A DNA stretch of 64,000 bases, taken from the NCBI RefSeq assembly GCF_000023105.1, contig NC_012669.1, forward strand, positions 3,411,025 through 3,475,024, in the 5' to 3' direction. A model generated the notes under the pieces. The model had not been told where the DNA came from. It made no database searches and saw only the letters and a list, made by a program, of their open reading frames with translations. The position numbers were made by a program, and so were the translations under genes. Positions 17,242 to 29,619 of this stretch are shown here, piece by piece. The stretch is from Beutenbergia cavernae DSM 12333. GTDB taxonomy: Bacteria > Actinomycetota > Actinomycetes > Actinomycetales > Beutenbergiaceae. Positions within the stretch are counted from its first letter, which is position 1; every line of letters starts with the position of its first letter.

Positions 17242-17266
17242 GCACGGTCCCAGCCCGGGACCGTGC
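17242..17266 (+). promoter_or_regulatory. Perfect 10-bp hairpin at the GH42 transcript start
   Basis: GCACGGTCCC and GGGACCGTGC flank a five-base loop, directly after TATGCT (17234-17239). The predicted transcription start falls within it. It could be an operator that blocks promoter clearance, or an mRNA 5' stem-loop; its position argues against a terminator for another gene. The GH42 ATG follows about 48 bases later. Confidence 0.45.
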
Positions 17267-17313
17267 CGACTCATGGTGGAGCGGCACGTGCCGTACTGAC
17301 TCGACGGAGCGTC

Positions 17314-19362
17314 ATGGCGACGAGCACGACCTGGCCCGGTGGCTCCGTCGTCGCGTTCGGTGGCGACTACAACCCCGAGCAGTGGCCGCGCGAGACGTGG
17401 GCCGAGGATCTCGCGCTCATGCGCAAGGCCGGTGTGACGCTCGTCAGCGTCGGCATCTTCGCCTGGGCGGCGCTCGAACCTCGTGAGGGAGCGTTCGACT
17501 TCTGCTGGCTCGACGACCTTCTCGACCTCCTCCACGCGGGCGGGATCGCCGTCGACCTCGCGACGCCGACGGCGTCACCTCCCGCCTGGTTCTTCGCCAC
17601 CTACCCCGAGGCACGGGTCGTGACGCGCGACGGCACAGCGCTCGGGTTCGGCTCGCGCGGCATGGCGTCGCCCAGCTCCCCCGCCTACCGCCGGGCGTCC
17701 GTGCGCATCGCGACGGCACTCGCGGAGCGCTACGCCGACCACCCTGCCGTCGTCATGTGGCACGTCCACAACGAGTACGGCGCGCCCGTCGGGGAGGACT
17801 ACTCCCCCGCCGCCGTCACCGCCTTCCGCGCCTGGCTGCGGGCGCGGTACGGCTCGCTGGACGCACTCAACAGCGCCTGGGGCACGGCGTTCTGGGGGCA
17901 GACCTACGGGGCGTGGTCGCACGTCGGGGCGCCGGCCGCCACCGCGTCGGTCGCCAACCCCGCGCAGCGACTCGACTTCGCCCGCTTCACCGACCACCAG
18001 CTGCGGGCGTGCTTCGTCGCGGAGCGGGACGCGATCCGTGCCCACGCCTCGCAGCCGGTGACCACGAACTTCATGGCAGCCGAGTGCCTGACGACGGACC
18101 TGTGGGCCTGGGCGCGCGAGGTCGACATCATCTCGAACGACCACTACCTGACGGCCGCCGACCCGCGGGGACACGTCGGCCTCGCCCTCGCGGCCGACCT
18201 GACCCGGTCGGTAGCCGGTGGGCGGCCGTGGCTCCTCATGGAGCACTCGACGTCGGCCGTGAACTGGCAGCCCCGGAACATCGCCAAGAGGCCGGGTGAG
18301 ATGGCCCGGAACTCGCTCGCGCACCTGGCGCGCGGCGCCGACGGGATCCTCTTCTTCCAGTGGCGGGCGTCACGCGCGGGGGCGGAGAAGTTCCACTCCG
18401 CGATGCTGCCGCACGCCGGCACGAGCTCGCGCGTGTGGCACGAGGTGACGGCGCTCGGAGCCGACGTCGCCCGCCTCGCGCCGGTGCAGGGCTCGCGTGT
18501 GCGGGCGGACGCCGCGATCCTCTGGGACACGGAGTCGCTCTGGGCCCAGGGGCTCGACTGGCACCCGTCCGTGGACGTGCGCGCCCAGGAACGGATCCGC
18601 GCGTACTACGAGCGACTCTGGCTCGACGGCGTCACCGTCGACTTCGCCCATCCGGCGGCCGACCTCGCGAGCTACCGGCTCGTCGTCGCCCCGGCGTCGT
18701 ACCTGCTCACCCAGGCGGCGGCCGACAACCTGCGGGCGTACGTCGCCGGGGGCGGCACCCTCGTCGTCTCGTTCTTCTCGGCGATCGTCGACGAGAACGA
18801 CGCGGTCCACCGCGGCGGCTTCGTCGCGCCGCTGCGCGAGGTCCTCGGCCTCACGGTCGAGGAGTTCCTGCCCTTGCGGGCCGCGGAGACCACCCGCCTG
18901 GCCTGGGCCGACGGCGACGGCGACGGCGGGCGCGAGCTGGTCGCTGACGTCTGGCAGGAGCACATCGCCCTGGAGGGGGCCGACGTCGTCGCGACGTACC
19001 TCGACGGACCGGCGCGAGGTCGCGCGGCGATCACCCGCCGTCGTCACGGGTCCGGCACCGGGTGGTACGTCTCGACCCGCCTCGGGATCCCCGAGCTCGC
19101 CCCCGTGCTCCGCGCCGCCTACGCCGACGCGGGGATCGCGCCGTCGGACCGTCCTCAGGACGTCGAGATCGTGACCCGCCACGGCGACGACGCCGACTTC
19201 CTGGTGGCGATCAACCACGGCGACGAGGACGTGAAGGTGCACCTCTCCCGCGGCGTCGAGCTGCTCTCCGGTGACCCCGTGACCGGGGCGCTGGACCTCC
19301 CGGCCGGCGCCGTCGCCGTCGTACGCGTCGAGCAGGCCGACGCCGGCGGGGGTGGTCGATGA
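17314..19362 (+). CDS. Beta-galactosidase, glycoside hydrolase family 42
   Basis: This 682-residue cytoplasmic enzyme (no signal peptide) has GH42 features: FGGDYNPEQWPRETWAED at the start, acid/base E154 in WHVHNEYG, nucleophile E310 in WLLMEHSTSAVNWQP, then a trimerisation domain (LVVAPASYLLT...GGTLVVSFFSAIVDENDAVHRGG) and a C-terminal beta domain. It cleaves beta-galactosyl ends of imported galacto-oligosaccharides. GGAG precedes the ATG. The order lacI/GH42/SBP/permeases/GH53 supports galactan use. Confidence 0.95.
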   Translation: MATSTTWPGGSVVAFGGDYNPEQWPRETWAEDLALMRKAGVTLVSVGIFAWAALEPREGAFDFCWLDDLLDLLHAGGIAVDLATPTASPPAWFFATYPEARVVTRDGTALGFGSRGMASPSSPAYRRASVRIATALAERYADHPAVVMWHVHNEYGAPVGEDYSPAAVTAFRAWLRARYGSLDALNSAWGTAFWGQTYGAWSHVGAPAATASVANPAQRLDFARFTDHQLRACFVAERDAIRAHASQPVTTNFMAAECLTTDLWAWAREVDIISNDHYLTAADPRGHVGLALAADLTRSVAGGRPWLLMEHSTSAVNWQPRNIAKRPGEMARNSLAHLARGADGILFFQWRASRAGAEKFHSAMLPHAGTSSRVWHEVTALGADVARLAPVQGSRVRADAAILWDTESLWAQGLDWHPSVDVRAQERIRAYYERLWLDGVTVDFAHPAADLASYRLVVAPASYLLTQAAADNLRAYVAGGGTLVVSFFSAIVDENDAVHRGGFVAPLREVLGLTVEEFLPLRAAETTRLAWADGDGDGGRELVADVWQEHIALEGADVVATYLDGPARGRAAITRRRHGSGTGWYVSTRLGIPELAPVLRAAYADAGIAPSDRPQDVEIVTRHGDDADFLVAINHGDEDVKVHLSRGVELLSGDPVTGALDLPAGAVAVVRVEQADAGGGGR

Positions 19363-19463
19363 CCCTCCCCGCACCACCGCCTCGCCCCTGAGGGCTCTCA
19401 TCCCCGTCGCAGTGTCGCGATCCCCGATGCGCACCGCGGCTCAACCGGAAGGACACCCACCGC

Positions 19464-20717
19464 ATGCGCAAGACAGCCATCCCGGTCGCCCTCGCGGCGG
19501 CCGTCGCCCTTCTCGCCGCCTGCAGTGGCGGCGGCGACCCGGGCAGCGAGGAGACGTCGGCCGAGGAGACGACCGAGGCCGCCCAGTCCGGCGAGGGCGT
19601 CGAGCTCACGATCTGGGTCGACGAGAACCGCGAGCCGGCGGTCGCCGCCGCAGCCCAGACGTTCGAGGAGCAGACCGGTGCCACCGTCACCCTGGTCCAG
19701 AAGAACTTCGAGGACATCCGGGCGGACTTCCTCGCCCAGGTGCCGACCGGCGAGGGCCCCGACATCACGGTCGGCGCTCACGACTGGCTGGGCTCGTTCA
19801 TCGTCAACGGGGTCGTCGACTCGGTCGACCTGGCCGACAAGACGTCGGAGTTCCAGGAGGTGGCCCTCGAGGCGTTCACGTACGACGGACAGCTCTACGG
19901 CCTGCCGTACGCCGTCGAGAGCGTGGCGCTGATCCGCAACACGGCGCTCGCCCCCGAGCCCGCACCCGCGACGTTCGACGAGATGGTCGCGGCCGGCGAG
20001 GCGACCGGCGCCCAGTACCCGTTCCTCATCAAGACCGGTCCCGAGGGTGACCCGTACACGTACTACGGCTTCCAGACGTCGTTCGGGGCGCCGGTGTTCG
20101 AGCAGTCGGACGACGGCTCGTACACCTCGACGATCGGCATGGGCGGCGACGCCGGGCACGCCTACGCCGAGTGGCTGGCCGCGAACGGTCCGAACGGCAC
20201 AGGCGTGTTCAGCACGGACATCACGCTGGACATCGCCGAGGCCGAGTTCATGGCCGGCAACGCGCCGTACACCGTGGACGGGCCGTGGAACATCACGAAG
20301 TTCGAGGACGCCGGGCTCACGCTGGCGATCGATCCGATCCCGTCGGCCGGGCCGGAGACGGCGGCGCCGTTCGTGGGCGTGCAGGGCTTCTACCTGAGCG
20401 CGCAGAGCGAGAACGCGCTCCTCGCCAACGACTTCCTCACCAACTACATGGCCACGCCCGAGGCGATGATGGCCATGTACGAGGCCGACCCCCGGCTGCC
20501 CGCGATGACGTCGGTGGCGGACGAGGTCGCGTCCGACCCGATCATGGAGGGCTTCCTCGCGGCGTCGGAGAACGGCGTGCCGATGCCGTCGATCCCCGAG
20601 ATGGGTGACGTCTGGGCGTTCTGGGGTGTCACGCAGGCGAACATCATCTCCGGCGCGGCCCAGCCCGTGGAGGCGTGGGACACGATGGTCGCCGACATCG
20701 AGGGAGCGATCGGCTGA
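19464..20717 (+). CDS. ABC transporter sugar-binding lipoprotein, MalE/GanS-like
   Basis: This 417-residue protein has a lipoprotein signal ending in LLAACSGGG (Cys about residue 20), an acidic linker, then the family 1 solute-binding fold: VELTIWVDENREPAVAAAAQTFEEQTGATV, GPDITVGAHDWLGSF, GQLYGLPYAVESVALIRN, YTVDGPWNITKF and TAAPFVGVQGFYLS. It should capture galacto-oligosaccharides at the membrane for the two permeases that follow. GGAAGGA lies upstream of the ATG. Confidence 0.94.
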   Translation: MRKTAIPVALAAAVALLAACSGGGDPGSEETSAEETTEAAQSGEGVELTIWVDENREPAVAAAAQTFEEQTGATVTLVQKNFEDIRADFLAQVPTGEGPDITVGAHDWLGSFIVNGVVDSVDLADKTSEFQEVALEAFTYDGQLYGLPYAVESVALIRNTALAPEPAPATFDEMVAAGEATGAQYPFLIKTGPEGDPYTYYGFQTSFGAPVFEQSDDGSYTSTIGMGGDAGHAYAEWLAANGPNGTGVFSTDITLDIAEAEFMAGNAPYTVDGPWNITKFEDAGLTLAIDPIPSAGPETAAPFVGVQGFYLSAQSENALLANDFLTNYMATPEAMMAMYEADPRLPAMTSVADEVASDPIMEGFLAASENGVPMPSIPEMGDVWAFWGVTQANIISGAAQPVEAWDTMVADIEGAIG

Positions 20718-20812
20718 GGTGCGGGGGCGCCGCGACGACGAGCGGCGCCCCCACCACCGCCCACGCATCGCCGGGCGCCGTCGTCGGCGTTCGCCCGAAC
20801 CGGAGGGATGAG

Positions 20813-22452
20813 ATGTCCCGGCAGGACACGATCGACCTCACCGGACCCATCGACGTCGAGCCCCCGCTCGGCGAACGAGGCACCGGGGAGTCGCACGCGC
20901 GGCGTTGGACCGGGGGGTGGGGGTTCGTCGCGAAGCTCACCCTCATGGCCCTGGTCAACGCGGCGGGGGTCGCGCTCGGCTGGTCGGCGTACGTCGAGGG
21001 GTCGTGGGGCATCCTGCTCGGCGCCGTCGCGATCCTCGTCGTCACGAACTGGGTGTACTTCAGCCGGCGCGCGCTGCCGCTGAAGTACCTCCTCCCGGGC
21101 CTGCTGTTCCTGCTCGTCTTCCAGCTCTTCACGATCGTGTACACGGGCGTCGTCGCGTTCACCAACTACGGCACGGGGCACAACAGCACTCAGGAGCAGG
21201 CCGTCGACGCCGCGCTGATCCAGAGCGAGCGGCGGGTCGAGGGGTCCGAGACCTACCCCCTCACGGTCGTCGAACGGCTCGGCACCGTGGGCTTCGCGAT
21301 CGTCGACGGAGACGAGGTCCGGGTCGGGACGGCGGAGAGCCCGTTGGCGGCAGCACCGGACGCGAGCGTCGACGACGCAGGCCGGGCCTCCGACGTGCCG
21401 GGCTGGGACGTGGTCGCCTACCAGCGGCTCCTCGAGGACCAGGCGCTCCAGGAGGAGGTGCTCGAGCTCCGGGTGCCGGTCTCGGACGACGCGGAGGACG
21501 GGTCGATCCGGACCCGCGAGGGGACGACGGGGGCGATCTACCTCTCCACGCTCGAGTGGGACCCCGACGCCCAGACGATGACGGACACGGCGACGGGCGT
21601 CGTGTACCGGGCGAACGACGACGGTCAGTTCTCCTCGGACGACGGCGAGACGCTCCCCGTCGGGTGGCGCGTCGGGGTCGGGTTCGAGAACTTCACGCGA
21701 GCCATCACCGACACCGACTACTCGGGTCCGCTGCTGCGGATCACGGCATGGACGTTCTCGTTCGCGATCCTCACCGTGGCGACGAGCTTCCTCGTCGGGC
21801 TCGTGCTCGCCCTCGTGTTCAACGACGCGCGCGTGCGAGGGCGGAACGTGCTGAGGACGCTGTTCATCCTGCCGTACGCGTTCCCGGCGTTCCTCTCGGC
21901 GCTCCTGTGGCAAGGCATGCTCAACCCGAACGCGGACTACGGGCTCATCAACGACTGGTTCTTCTTCGGCGCCTACATCCCCTGGTTGACCGACCCCTGG
22001 CTCGCGAAGCTCTCCATCATCCTCGTAAACCTGTGGCTGAGCTTTCCGTACTGGTTCCTGATCTGTACCGGGGCGCTGCAGTCGCTCCCCGACGACGTGC
22101 TCGAGGCGGCAAAGATCGACGGGGCCGGGACGTGGCGGACGTGGCGGACCATCATCATGCCGTTGCTGCTCATCTCGACGACCCCGCTGCTGATCGCGTC
22201 GTTCGCCTTCAACTTCAACAACTTCGCGATCATCTACCTGCTGACCGGGGGCGGGCCGCGGTTCCCCGACACGTCAGCGCCTCTCGGGCACACCGACATC
22301 CTCATCTCGATGATCTACCAGATCTCCGGCGTCGCCGGCGGGCGAGCTGACTACGGGCTCGCGAGCGCCCTGTCGATCATCGTCTTCGTCATCATCGGCA
22401 CGATCTCCGGGTTGGCCTTCCGGCGCACCCGCAGGCTCGAGGAGGTGCTCTG

Positions 22453-22453
<1 letters not shown>
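20813..22453 (+). CDS. ABC sugar permease, MalF/GanP-like
   Basis: This 546-residue membrane protein has N-terminal helices (about residues 38-115), a long extracytoplasmic loop (about 120-300) like the MalF P2 domain that contacts the binding protein, then the permease core with the EAA loop EAAKIDGAGTWRTWRTIIMP that binds the ATPase. GGAGGGATGAG precedes ATG 20813. It is followed by MalG with a TGATG overlap. No ATPase gene is present; a shared MsmK/MsmX-type ATPase elsewhere is expected. Confidence 0.94.
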
Positions 22454-25774
<3,321 letters not shown>

Positions 25775-25906
25775 CGAACGCCGAACCACGGAGCTTCGGA
25801 CCGAGGCCGGCCAGTCACGGCGGGCTGCCAGCGGCGCCGTCCCCTCGAGCGTAAGGAGCGTGTAAGCCCGACCCGTCAGGCTGGGCATGTGCCGAGGAGG
25901 AATGCC

Positions 25907-26227
25907 ATGCCCACTGTGATGTCTGCCGAGTTCACCGACCGCGCCCGGACTGCTGCCACGTGCCCGATGTGCGGGACGCAGATGGGTCCGGCCGGCGGGG
26001 CACCGCGACGCCACTGCCCCACATGCCTGGCCGCGATCCACACCGGCGAGGCCGATCCCGCGGGCGGGTGCGGCGCGCCGATGTTCGCAACCTGGACGCG
26101 CCGCCTGCACACCTGGGTCATCGAGCTGCGCTGCTCGGGATGCGGCGCAGTGGTGCACCAGCAGGCGGAGCTCGACGGGCCGCAGCCGGACTCCATGCGC
26201 CGCATCATCGAGCTGCTGCGGATGTGA
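25907..26227 (+). CDS. RNHCP-like small zinc-binding protein
   Basis: This 106-residue protein has three cysteine pairs: CPMC near residue 19, RRHCPTCLAAIH (variant of the RNHCP motif, with Arg for Asn) and CSGC near residue 77, plus a further CG. The spacing matches the RNHCP domain, a small zinc-ribbon family of unknown function. GAGGAGG sits six bases before the ATG at 25907; an in-frame GTG at 25889 is less likely. It follows the galactanase gene but has its own strong ribosome binding site. Confidence 0.8.
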   Translation: MPTVMSAEFTDRARTAATCPMCGTQMGPAGGAPRRHCPTCLAAIHTGEADPAGGCGAPMFATWTRRLHTWVIELRCSGCGAVVHQQAELDGPQPDSMRRIIELLRM

Positions 26228-26250
26228 GGCCGAGGGGACTCGCCCCGACC

Positions 26251-26440
26251 CCCGCGACGCCGACGCCAGCGCCTCAGGCCGCCTCCCCAAGCCCGACCAC
26301 CGCTCCGCCAACCCCCGCGACGCCGACGCCAGCGCCGGCCGCCTCCCCAAGCCCGACCACCGCTCCTCCAACCCCCGCCGAAGCGAGCGCCAACGCCAGC
26401 GCCTCAGGCCGCCTCGCCAAGGCCAACCGCCGCTCCGCCG
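26251..26440. repeat. Three degenerate tandem repeats at the 3' end of the HNH gene
   Basis: Units beginning at 26251, 26314 and 26374 are 60-70 bases long and share CCCGCGACGCCGACGCC-type starts and GGCCGCCTCCCCAAGCC-type middles. The third copy contains the HNH stop codon (26404-26406), so copies 1 and 2 look like duplicated gene end lying beyond the present stop. Unit lengths that are not multiples of three put the copies in different frames. Confidence 0.7.
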
Positions 26441-28548
26441 GCCCGCGCGGACGCGGCCTGGCGCGTCGTCCCGGCGTATGCCCTCAGTCCAGACTGCCGC
26501 GACCATCGCCCTTCGGTGCTGCGGTGGAGCTCCTGCCCGAGCGGGGAGCTCCACGTGAGGGAACCGTCGGGCTCGATCGTGAGCCGGTGCCCTGCGTGGG
26601 TCTTCAACAGGTGGTGGCGTCGGCACAGCGGGCGAAGGTTCCATGCATCCGTGGGCCCGAGCGGGAACTCGATCACATGGTCGATGTCGCACGAGGACGA
26701 CGGCACGGTGCATCCAGTGCCCACGCACGTCGGATCCCGCAAACGCACGAACCGCGTCAGCGCCGCGGGCGGATCGTGGCACTCGCGACCGACGTCCCAA
26801 GGAGTTCGTGACCTCGGCACCGCGCTCGCACGCCGACGCGCCTCCTCGACGGGGTCCCAGACCACGACCCGCATCCCACCCTCGGCGGCGAGCATCCGCG
26901 CCGTCGCCGGGTCGAGGGCCCCGTACCCCACCAGTTCTGCCACTTCCGGGAGCGCCGCCATCCCCGGCGACGCAGCCGTCCCCGGTAGGTCATCGCTCCC
27001 CGGCCCCTCGCTCGCCATCCTGTCTGGCGGTGGTGCCCCGTGCATGTCCGCGAGGAGGTCATCGATCTCTTCTGCGATGTCGGCGGCGGGTCCCCGTTGG
27101 GCCTCGCCCTGCAGCACTGCGAGTGGGATCTGCAGGTACAGCCGCGACGCAGGTCCGGAGAACCGGAACCGCTCCGACTCGAGACGGGCCAGCCGCGCCG
27201 GCCCAGGTGGGCGGAACGCGAAGCCGCCGACGGGCTCATCCGGCTCAGAAGCGGGCTCATCCGGCTCAGAAGCGGGCTCCTCCAACGCAGCACCGACCGC
27301 GTCGTCGGACGCGGCAGCGGGGTCATCGGGCGCAATACCGCCAGCCTGCCCGAGCGTGGTCCCGCCCGGCTCACCGGCTGCGGCCGGGGGCTCCTCGAGA
27401 ACGGGGTTCTCATCACCGCGCCCGGCAGCGGACGACGTCGCCTGATCCGCGCCCATCACTGCCCCGCCGTCGTCCGGCGGGGCGACCCGCTGATCCTCTG
27501 TGCCAGCTCCCGCGCCGTCGTCCGGCGGGGCGACCCGCTGATCCTCTGTGCCAGCTCCCGCGCCCTGGCCCGCCCCGCGAACCACGGACGTGGCGGGGCC
27601 GATCCGCCCCTCGACGAGCGCCTGCGCGCCCATGGCGGAGATCGCGTCCGCGCGCAGCTGCTCGAGCGTCCGCCCATCGCCACCCGCCCGGGCCGCGCGT
27701 GCTGCCGACTCACACGCGGCCCAGACCCCGGCCGCCTGTGCGGCCGTCAACACGGCCGTGAGCCGGGCCATCCCGTCTGCCATCGCCCGCGGACGCTCCA
27801 GACGCCGGCGACTCGCCGCTCGAGCATGGCGCTCGGCTGCCCCGTCCGGATCCACCTGGATGATCGCCCGTTGGATCGCCGCCGCGACTTGCTGTCGCGT
27901 CATCGCGGACGCCTGCGGGAGCACCTCCTCGGAGACCGCGAGTGCCGTCGCCGGTTCCTGCTCAGCGAGAGCGTCCACGAACACCCGAGCCTTCCCGGCA
28001 TCGATCACGCCGCTGCTCAGGGCCTCGCCAACCTCGCCGAGCACGCCCCGGAACGCCTCCCCCTCGGCGATCAGACGTGCCCCCTCCCACCGCGAGACGC
28101 CGAGGCGCATGCCGATCTCGTCGCCGGCGACGCTCGGCATCCCGACGCGCCCGCCCCTCAGCAGCCAGTCCGGGCTCATCGACGTGCGGTGCGCGAGCGC
28201 GGCCGACCACCGGCGCAGCTCCGCCGCTGCGTGCGCCTGGATCGCCGCCCAGCCGGCGATCACGTCGAGAGCCTGCGCGTCCGACAAGGGCCGGCCGTCG
28301 CCAACTGCCAGCGCCGACAACGACGCGAGCGCCTCGAACTCCGCGACCATCCTCCGCGCGGTCGCAGCAACCTGGTCATCGCGGTCGTCGCCCAACCCAG
28401 GGTCAGCGGCGCCATCGGGCGCCTCCAACCGATTCCCGGACCCCGCTGCGGGCACGCCGGGCGACGCCGGCGCGGCGGCGTCCACGCGCCGTCCAGAGAT
28501 CGCCGACACCTCGCCCTTCGGCAACGCGACCACCCCGTCCTCGAACAT
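26404..28548 (-). CDS. DUF222 (13E12-type) protein with C-terminal HNH nuclease domain
   Basis: The product (about 714 residues) has a long alpha-helical DUF222 region (about 40-300: RRMVAEFEALASLSALAVGDGRPL..., LGVSRWEGARLIAEGEAFRGVLGEVGEAL), a low-complexity acidic/Ala/Pro linker built partly from exact repeats, and a C-terminal HNH domain (RDPTCVGTGC, CDIDHVIEF, NLRPLCRRHHLLKTH) with intact metal and catalytic His residues. These proteins are common and multicopy in actinobacteria; the role is uncertain (nuclease, mobile-element relic or DNA repair). The start is uncertain; a GTG 10 codons upstream is possible. Confidence 0.85.
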   Translation of the reverse strand: MFEDGVVALPKGEVSAISGRRVDAAAPASPGVPAAGSGNRLEAPDGAADPGLGDDRDDQVAATARRMVAEFEALASLSALAVGDGRPLSDAQALDVIAGWAAIQAHAAAELRRWSAALAHRTSMSPDWLLRGGRVGMPSVAGDEIGMRLGVSRWEGARLIAEGEAFRGVLGEVGEALSSGVIDAGKARVFVDALAEQEPATALAVSEEVLPQASAMTRQQVAAAIQRAIIQVDPDGAAERHARAASRRRLERPRAMADGMARLTAVLTAAQAAGVWAACESAARAARAGGDGRTLEQLRADAISAMGAQALVEGRIGPATSVVRGAGQGAGAGTEDQRVAPPDDGAGAGTEDQRVAPPDDGGAVMGADQATSSAAGRGDENPVLEEPPAAAGEPGGTTLGQAGGIAPDDPAAASDDAVGAALEEPASEPDEPASEPDEPVGGFAFRPPGPARLARLESERFRFSGPASRLYLQIPLAVLQGEAQRGPAADIAEEIDDLLADMHGAPPPDRMASEGPGSDDLPGTAASPGMAALPEVAELVGYGALDPATARMLAAEGGMRVVVWDPVEEARRRASAVPRSRTPWDVGRECHDPPAALTRFVRLRDPTCVGTGCTVPSSSCDIDHVIEFPLGPTDAWNLRPLCRRHHLLKTHAGHRLTIEPDGSLTWSSPLGQELHRSTEGRWSRQSGLRAYAGTTRQAASARAGGAAVGLGEAA
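27467..27562. repeat. Perfect 48-bp direct repeat (two copies) inside the HNH gene
   Basis: Bases 27467-27514 and 27515-27562 are identical. Because 48 is a multiple of three, the frame is kept, giving two copies of AGAGTEDQRVAPPDDG in the linker. A 21-base repeat encoding SEPDEPA occurs nearby (27230-27271). Confidence 0.95.
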
Positions 28549-28814
28549 ATGAACGATGATGCCACCGCCGTCCGACACTCGATGGACGTCATCCACAGGG
28601 CGACGGGTCACGAGTCCGCGGGGCCTACCTCGACGGCACGCTCGCACTCGTGATCGGTCAGGGCCGCGCGCGCCGGGAACGTGGTGCCGGCAGGCCGGGC
28701 GCGACTCCTCAAGCCCCACCCCTGCCCACGATCGCGCGCTGACGTCGCCGTGCGCTCAGCCGCTCAGCCTCACCCGCACCGGCGCCCACGGAGGATCTCA
28801 GCCATACGTGAGTC

Positions 28815-29168
28815 TCAGCCGAGCCTCTCCCCCAGCACCTGCCCGCCCAGCACATGCAGGTGCGGATGAACGATCCGCTGCCGCGTCGCCGGCCCCCAGT
28901 TGTACGTCAGCCGGTATCCGTCATGTGCCATCCCCACCGCGCGCGCCGCGTCGTCCGCAGCGACGATCATCTCCCCGGCGAGCTCCGGCGCCGACCGCGC
29001 CATCGCGGCCACCGAGTCGAAGTGCTCCCGCGGCACCACCAGCAGATGCACGCGCGCGTGCGCGACGAGCGGTTCGATGACGACGACGGCGTCCGTCGCG
29101 TGCCGTACGGTCGCCGGCTCGGTCCCGGCGACGATCCGGCACAGCACGCACGCGGCGACGCCTGTCAC
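28815..29168 (-). CDS. HIT-family (HINT-like) nucleotide hydrolase
   Basis: This 117-residue protein has the histidine triad RIVHPHLHVLGG near the C-terminus, a CVLC zinc pair at the start and HLLVVPREHFDSV in the core, matching HINT-type phosphoramidases that cleave AMP-linked substrates. The GTG at 29168 gives the expected short length; preceding in-frame sequence is shadow. It lies 32 bases downstream of acpS in the same direction. Confidence 0.93.
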   Translation of the reverse strand: MTGVAACVLCRIVAGTEPATVRHATDAVVVIEPLVAHARVHLLVVPREHFDSVAAMARSAPELAGEMIVAADDAARAVGMAHDGYRLTYNWGPATRQRIVHPHLHVLGGQVLGERLG

Positions 29169-29200
29169 CGGCTCACCCGCGCCGTCCGGGCCCACGGGCG

Positions 29201-29551
29201 CTACCGCTCGGCGACGGCGATCGCCGACGCGATCCCGGCGTCGTGCGACAGCGACAGGTGCCACGAGGTGATCCCCAACCCGTCCGCGACGGCGAGCACC
29301 GTGCCGCGCAGCGACACCGCCGGCGCTCCACCGGGCACCCGAGCGACGGTCGCGTCGTGCCAGCGCATCCCGCCCGGCGCCCCGAGCGCCTTCGCGATCG
29401 CCTCCTTCGCGGCGAACCGCGCGGCGAGCGACCCTCCCACGAGGTCGCGTTCCTCGGGCGTGAACAGCCGGTCCCGCAGCCGCGGGGAGCGGTCGAGAGC
29501 CGCGAGGAAGCGCGCGACGTCCACGACGTCGATCCCGACCCCGACGATCAT
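29201..29551 (-). CDS. acpS: Holo-[acyl-carrier-protein] synthase
   Basis: This 116-residue protein starts [15 protein letters not shown] (Mg-binding Asp in GIDVV) and has the second motif [12 protein letters not shown] with its metal-binding Glu. It transfers 4'-phosphopantetheine from CoA to ACP. TAGTCT lies six bases before the ATG, so the transcript is probably leaderless. Together with HIT it forms a small unit; acpS between glmS and nnr is part of the ancestral gene order of this region. Confidence 0.96.
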   Translation of the reverse strand: MIVGVGIDVVDVARFLAALDRSPRLRDRLFTPEERDLVGGSLAARFAAKEAIAKALGAPGGMRWHDATVARVPGGAPAVSLRGTVLAVADGLGITSWHLSLSHDAGIASAIAVAER

Positions 29552-29619
29552 CGGGCCAGACTACGGCCACGGCGAGAGTCACCTACGGCGGGCGCCACCC
29601 CGACCCGTACGCTCCGCGC

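Noticed and set aside
26404-28548. HNH/DUF222 gene as an insertion sequence or homing endonuclease element
   Set aside because: No terminal inverted repeats, target duplication or intron/intein boundaries are visible around it.
28549-28814. Possible small gene between the HNH and HIT genes
   Set aside because: Open frames here lack a ribosome binding site and coding-like codon use; I see nothing supportable.
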